Shown here: piece by piece, positions 60,301-64,000 of the stretch
How positions within the stretch are numbered: position 1 is the stretch's first letter
Layout of the letters: the number at the start of each line of letters is the position of its first letter
Assembly: GCA_030562195.1 (NCBI GenBank)
Contig: JAUJPP010000003.1
Coordinates: 25,575,398 to 25,639,397 of the forward strand
Length of the DNA: 64,000 nt
DNA from: Nipponacmea schrenckii
Taxonomy: Eukaryota > Mollusca > Gastropoda > Lottiidae
Direction: 5' to 3'
Notes under the pieces: generated by a model
The model's input: only the letters and a program-made list of their open reading frames with translations
What the model was told of the DNA's origin: nothing
Database searches by the model: none
Made by a program: the position numbers and the translations under genes

Positions 60301-63300
60301 AATTGAATGAAGATTGCCAATTTAATTTCCTTACCTTAAATGCTTCACTTTGGATGCCACATTCATTATCATTTTTACCTAAAAGAAGACATTTTTTGTG
60401 ACAATGAAATAACACTAAACAAAAGAACTTGCACCATTACACTGTATGATAATTTAGTCAAGTATGTTAACAGGTTGGACACCATCTGTAAATTGACTCT
60501 ATACAGTAGAACCTGTATTCAGAGACCACTCAAGGGAATATTAAAAAACGGTCGCTGATGAAGGTGGCTCTTAAGAGAGGAACTGCAAGACCATTTCGTT
60601 TTGACATTTTTGAAATCATAGGATCTTACTTTTACTCATACATGTATAGTTTCTACTGCTTTTGCATGCTATCTCCTATCTACCGCGGGATACTCTATTT
60701 TGTCTAATTTATTTTCTATTAGATACCAAAGTACTCACAGTTATTATCGTTTTCAAAGTCAAAATTCTCTACCTTAAATCAATAAGATATCCTTCTTTAC
60801 TTGCATTTTAATTGCCCGGTAACACGCTTATTCTATTTTCACCTGATTAATATGTTTTTATAACAACATCCGGTATACCCTACTTTCGCTTTCTGATCAA
60901 ATTTACGGTATCTAAATTTTACCAAAAACGAAATTGAAGCCTTTACGGTACTTTATAATAATTGTCAATACGATGATATCTTTCAATATTAATCAGCAAA
61001 AAGGTATAAAATTAATCTGTAGAAGATTATCTAATTACCGATTAGTGATAATCTCATTGAATATCACCGACGTGTGAACGTATTTTTGTTAACGGGAGAT
61101 AATCAAAAGTGTCATGGTCGCTTAATTGAGTTAATTTTAATAAATTGGGAGTCTAAATACATGCGCTGGTCGCGTAATGAAGATGGCCGCTTATTAGTCA
61201 TAATTACATTGAAACATGTAGGGAATTTATTGTGGTCGCTTATTGAAGGTGGGCTCTTAATAAAGGTGGTCGTATGAGCAGGATATACTGTATCTATATG
61301 CCTTTATTTTTTCATTTTTAATGCATAAGCTTTCAAGCAGACCCAAATATTCTAATAATTTTACCTACCAATTGCCCTAGATTGTTCTCCATTAATTTGT
61401 TTGACATCAACTGATATTCCGATTGTAGTGTCTGAAAAAACAAGACAAAAAAACTCAACAAAATTAATTTAATCACACTTTTAAGTTCTAATTAGCTTAA
61501 GTTAAGGAGTCATATACAAAACATTCTTGTTTATATATTTATTGGAGATTAGTGACTAGTTCGCATGTGTCATATTCATCTTTCATGCCGTCAACGGATT
61601 AACGTCAGTTAATACGAATTGAGATGCCGGTTTAGAGAGACCAATTAACTAGATTTACTACTTTGGGACTTGATTTCAATGTTGGATTGCATTTTAAAGG
61701 GGATGCTGGTATATAAAGAATGGGTTTTGAAGGGTTTTACTGTACTCAATATTTATATTCCATCACATGCTCATAACAATATGTAATAAGATTGTTCATG
61801 AATATGACTTTAATATTGTCTTCTTTTCTATATAACTTCTTCATATAAAACAGAATTAATATCACCAACATTAATATATTAACCATGTTAGGCATAACCG
61901 ACTATCTCTATAGAGAAGTGTGGTGTCTACTTGAGAATAATCCTATATTCTACCGTACCTTCATTTTGGATCTCATATTGGACAACTCTATATTTAACAT
62001 GTCTCTTTCTGTGGTTATTTTCTCAAGTTCTCTTCTTTTATCAACTGACATCATGTTATTATTATCTCTCATGGCATTACGGCTAAAAAATATCATTAAT
62101 ATCATTATATACTAGGCATTACAGCTAAAAACACACTTGCTTCATGTCTATGATACTAACTTTGCCAATTATTATTTTAGTACAACCATCTATTTCAAAA
62201 ATAAGTACCAATTACAAGTGCTATATTAAAGATATAATTATCTTACTTGTAATTAAGCTTATTATCATTATAACCTCCAGTATAAGCATCGTTATTTAGG
62301 TTATTATTTTGGGAATTTAACGGTTTCTGTGTTTGTCTTAATATACCATGACCTTCAGCTATAACTTTATCAATAACACTTTCTCCATCATCAAATAACT
62401 CAGCGTAATACCCACTACCATCAGTTAATCTTCGTTTAAAAACAGCTCGCATTACTTTACCTAATGATATATTTTGAAGGAAGGCTGTTCCCTAGAATAA
62501 CAAAATGTTTATATCTTCTCAGACACTGAAAGCATCAATTTGCACACATATCCAATTCCAATCGGACGTCTGTGGTTCCTTAAATTCCAATGAAATAAAG
62601 CATTGACGAACTTGTTAATTGCAAAGGTCTTATAGGATACAAGCATATTAGTGACATCATCAAATACTTAGCTTTAGTAGAATCGCAGGAACCACAGATG
62701 TCTGATTAAAAATTGGGATTGCCAAACGTCATTTTGTGAAGTGATCTCAGAAACAGGGCCTCACTTTTGGGTAATTTTCAAGACACAAAACAAATTTGTC
62801 ACATATCTAACCTTCCAAGCTATCAGTGACATATTATAGCTTTGTTAAATGAAAGATTAAATATGTTATAATTTACCACTAACCTTAGGACAAGATAGAT
62901 CTTTAGAACGTAAGTTATGTAGAACTAATTTCTGGGCAAAGGGAGAATAGTTGGTAATTTCTTCTGGTATTTGAACGATGTTGGCTGGATCGATGTCTTC
63001 ACTATTACCATAATCTATGAACTGGATTTTAACCTACAACAAAGAAGAGAGGTGAAAAAATCTTGATTGGAATTTTTACAAAAGATAGGAAGGAAGAGAA
63101 ATAATAAGAAATCACGTAGATCCAGTCTTCCAACTGGTACAAACCCCTAGACATTGATTGATCCAGATTATCCATACCCTTTTACAGCTGTGACGATTAA
63201 CATATTAAGGAAGGTCATAGCACTAACACACTAAAACTAGATAAAGGTGGATACCAAGTAACATAAACTATATATAAATAAAAACAATTATTATGGATGG

Positions 63301-63778
63301 ATACTTCTAGCACATTTATTACTTTCAATGTTTCAATGGGAATCCCAAACCGTCATCAGGAATATAAAATTGTCTTAATTTATCTATGCCTGTGCTTTTA
63401 ATACACCATTGAAGGATTCAAGACTGTAACATGTAGATCTAGGCATTTTAGCATAAAGATTCCTAGTTGGATAACAAGTTTGAGAAAATTATGAAGAAAG
63501 CTATACAAACACCATTTGACCTGATTTATAACGAATTAGGTCATGACAGGTAAATATAATCCATCAGTCAAGAGGTAGGTCAGAAACAAGGTATCTAGGC
63601 TATTTACAATAATAATATTTGTAAGACTTATAGAAATAGGAAGGTTTATATATAAACACAAGATATATAAATATACTTCATTTGAATATTTACAAAATGT
63701 TACCTTATTTGGACTGTAATTTTGCCGGACTTGGCATCTATACCATAAATCATCTTCACTAAATTTAGCAGCATAAAC
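44213..63778 (-). CDS. STK31: STK31/TDRD8-like Tudor and kinase-like protein (22 exons, 5' end outside window)
   Basis: Exons in transcript order: 63778-63704, 63033-62884, 62491-62247, 62082-61959, 61431-61369, 60378-60335, 59766-59598, 58985-58863, 58393-58289, 56317-56228, 55740-55627, 54512-54264, 53832-53734, 53433-53353, 52979-52860, 52045-51926, 51449-51363, 50902-50753, 49525-49400, 47892-47824, 47307-47153, 45365-44213. All are GT-AG and in phase, giving 1236 residues. Residues 1-75 hold the Tudor core (QFIDYGNSEDID). Residues about 158-577 are charged and coiled-coil-like. Residues about 590-850 are kinase-like (HGDITPES, DFS, APEV). Residues 854-1236 are a low-complexity tail. Tudor plus coiled coil plus C-terminal kinase is the STK31 architecture; in mammals this is a germ-cell protein linked to piRNA-pathway granules, and that role here is inference. 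Two introns carry arrays repeating its own splice donors. The name rests on architecture, not alignment. Confidence 0.85.
45690..45955 (-). repeat. 43-bp tandem array carrying splice-donor copies
   Basis: On the gene strand each of about six units reads ACACAATCACCATACCAG followed by GTATGTTTATAAATTAT, so each carries the CCAG|GTATG donor of exon 47307-47153. It appears to be the 107-bp unit of the neighbouring array with about 64 bases deleted between two ACCA motifs. Confidence 0.85.
45956..47152 (-). repeat. About 107-bp tandem array copying an exon tail plus its splice donor, 11 copies
   Basis: The last about 85 coding bases of exon 47307-47153 plus about 20 intron bases, including ACCAG|GTATG, are tandemly repeated downstream in the same intron. 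Donor motifs lie at about 45958, 46069, 46173, 46283, 46390, 46502, 46615, 46720, 46824, 46937 and 47044; the exon's own is at 47153. Most copies keep the reading frame of the exon tail (PYHTLDLPDNLITSPHYPSP). Edge copies carry indels. Confidence 0.93.
47979..48108. repeat. 31-bp perfect inverted repeat (foldback element)
   Basis: The left arm 47979-48009 starts TAAGCAATAAACGGTCACCC and the right arm 48078-48108 is its exact complement. The 68-base loop contains GCGCGTTAGCGCGG. It lies in the STK31-like intron between exons 49525-49400 and 47892-47824. Confidence 0.92.
49135..49262 (-). mobile_element. SINE family A fragment
   Basis: Complement of the 3' half: GGAGTATTACATCCTAATCT, GGGCTAATGAAGATGAGCAA and AGTGTGCAATAAGGGAAATT. 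Confidence 0.65.
49400..52979 (-). other. STK31: Kinase-like domain exons of the STK31-like gene
   Basis: Exons 52979-52860, 52045-51926, 51449-51363, 50902-50753 and 49525-49400, with the next two, form the kinase-like fold. The catalytic-loop equivalent reads HGDITPES: the HRD arginine is Gly, the loop lysine Thr and the metal-binding Asn Ser. The DFG position reads DFS and the APE motif is intact (APEV). I could not place a VAIK lysine or glycine-rich loop. Weak catalysis or pseudokinase status is inferred. Confidence 0.75.
50611..50735. repeat. 50-bp inverted repeat beside a splice donor
   Basis: Arms 50611-50660 and 50686-50735 are complementary over 50 bases with one mismatch; the loop is 25 bases. 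The right arm lies 17 bases from the end of exon 50902-50753, just past its donor on the gene strand. It probably derives from a short foldback transposon. Confidence 0.93.
53125..53265 (+). mobile_element. Dispersed SINE-like repeat, family B
   Basis: GAAGGTTTGGCCAAGGACCA, TCCTTAACTGTGAACCTAAG and TAAAATATAGTTGTTTCTTT match the copies at 10920 and 13700. Confidence 0.65.
53475..53605 (-). mobile_element. SINE family A, 5' half fragment
   Basis: CCATGTCGGTCCCTCCGACC, TGCATCACTAATAAGAGGAA and the complement of the B-box region (GCCAGGATTTAACC) are recognisable. Confidence 0.55.
54950..55626 (-). repeat. About 112-bp tandem array carrying splice-donor copies, 6 units
   Basis: On the gene strand the intron after exon 55740-55627 repeats ACA|GTAAGTATTGGAAC at about 55516, 55395, 55292, 55181, 55072 and 54970. 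The rest of the unit is TCTAAATTTATTG, a CTCTAGTTAATTGAG-type block, a GATGTTGCCAATGATG block and GGATAAACAATCCTTCT. The first and last units also have a TTTCAG or TTTAG acceptor-like site 22-23 bases before the donor copy. Confidence 0.92.
57787..58275 (-). mobile_element. SINE family A copies, probably two in tandem
   Basis: GGAGTTTTACATCCTACGCT, AAGGATCTACAAGTGAGC and TAGCACACAGAGTCTTGG are followed by a second partial set (TTAGTCTTGGTTAAGTTTGT and CAACTGGATGCTTTTG), ending near a head-like AGTGAGCAAGCATCTAC. Confidence 0.6.
59270..59535 (+). mobile_element. Dispersed SINE-like repeat, family B (longest copy)
   Basis: It starts CACTGTCAGTTAGAGTATTG, with a tRNA-head-like feel, and includes GTGTGAAAGTCTGATGACC, TTCCAGTCTACCCAGCTG, AAAGATCAATGCCAAGA and CCTTGTAAAATAAAGTTATT. 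Confidence 0.65.
60502..61292. mobile_element. Non-autonomous DNA transposon, about 790 bp
   Basis: TACAGTAGAACCTGTATTC at the left and GAGCAGGATATACTGTA at the right are imperfect terminal inverted repeats (TACAGTA...CCTG), flanked by TA-rich sequence. The interior has no convincing transposase; short open frames such as 61074-61277 are incidental. It lies in the STK31-like intron between exons 61431-61369 and 60378-60335. Confidence 0.7.
62520..62770. mobile_element. Foldback element, 'GACATCTGTGGTTCC' family
   Basis: The left block CCAATCGGACGTCTGTGGTT and the right block GGAACCACAGATGTCTGATT are inverted copies about 110 bases apart. The same family occurs near 29575-29835 and 30680-30740. 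Confidence 0.7.
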
Positions 63779-64000
63779 CTGTAAATAAGCAAAGACATTC
63801 AAAGTTGAAAAACACAACTGCAAAATGATATAAAGATGAATTGAATACTTGAACATTTTAATACTGATAATCATAGTATTGATGCTCTAAGAAACAACAT
63901 GTTTAAGATTCTGATTTAATATTTCTATATCGCTCTACAATTGATGTATTGAGCACTATTTTAACTGTGGTATTTCTATATTACTCTACAATTGATGTAT

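Overview
This window is intron-rich, AT-rich metazoan nuclear DNA, most likely from a marine invertebrate and plausibly a mollusc. The evidence is short coding exons with GT-AG junctions, dense tRNA-derived SINEs, MITEs, minisatellites and a Jockey/CR1-type non-LTR retrotransposon. The lineage call is inference; nothing in the sequence proves the species. I recovered four protein-coding genes by joining exons with compatible phases.

Layout. 1-1805: 5'-truncated LINE on the minus strand with reverse transcriptase and one frameshift. 2262-9813 (+): ten exons holding the last 486 residues of a bifunctional PAPS synthase (end of APS kinase plus all of ATP sulfurylase); its first exons lie upstream of the window. 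12600-39134 (+): a complete 13-exon adenylosuccinate lyase gene (492 aa), inflated by transposons and satellites. Its 12.7-kb seventh intron contains a three-exon antisense gene (30045-25213, 205 aa, zinc-ribbon-like, not recognised). 39135-44212: intergenic repeats. 44213-63778 (-): 22 exons of a Tudor plus coiled-coil plus degenerate-kinase protein, best read as STK31/TDRD8, with a 383-residue Pro/Ser/Asn-rich last exon. Its 5' end lies beyond 64000.

PAPS synthase (sulfate activation) and adenylosuccinate lyase (purine synthesis and the AMP cycle) are housekeeping enzymes. The STK31-like gene belongs to a germline/piRNA-granule family. There is no operon-like logic; the genes are neighbours only.

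The most unusual feature is recurrent duplication across exon/intron junctions in the STK31-like gene. Two introns hold tandem arrays (45.69-47.15 kb and 54.95-55.63 kb) in which each unit repeats the adjoining 5' splice site, and one of them also repeats the coding tail of the exon. A third intron holds a second copy of a 3' splice site with the start of its exon. Other notable features are two about 99% identical 2.27-kb direct repeats flanking ADSL exons 4-10, and nested transposons, one with a perfect 8-bp target duplication.
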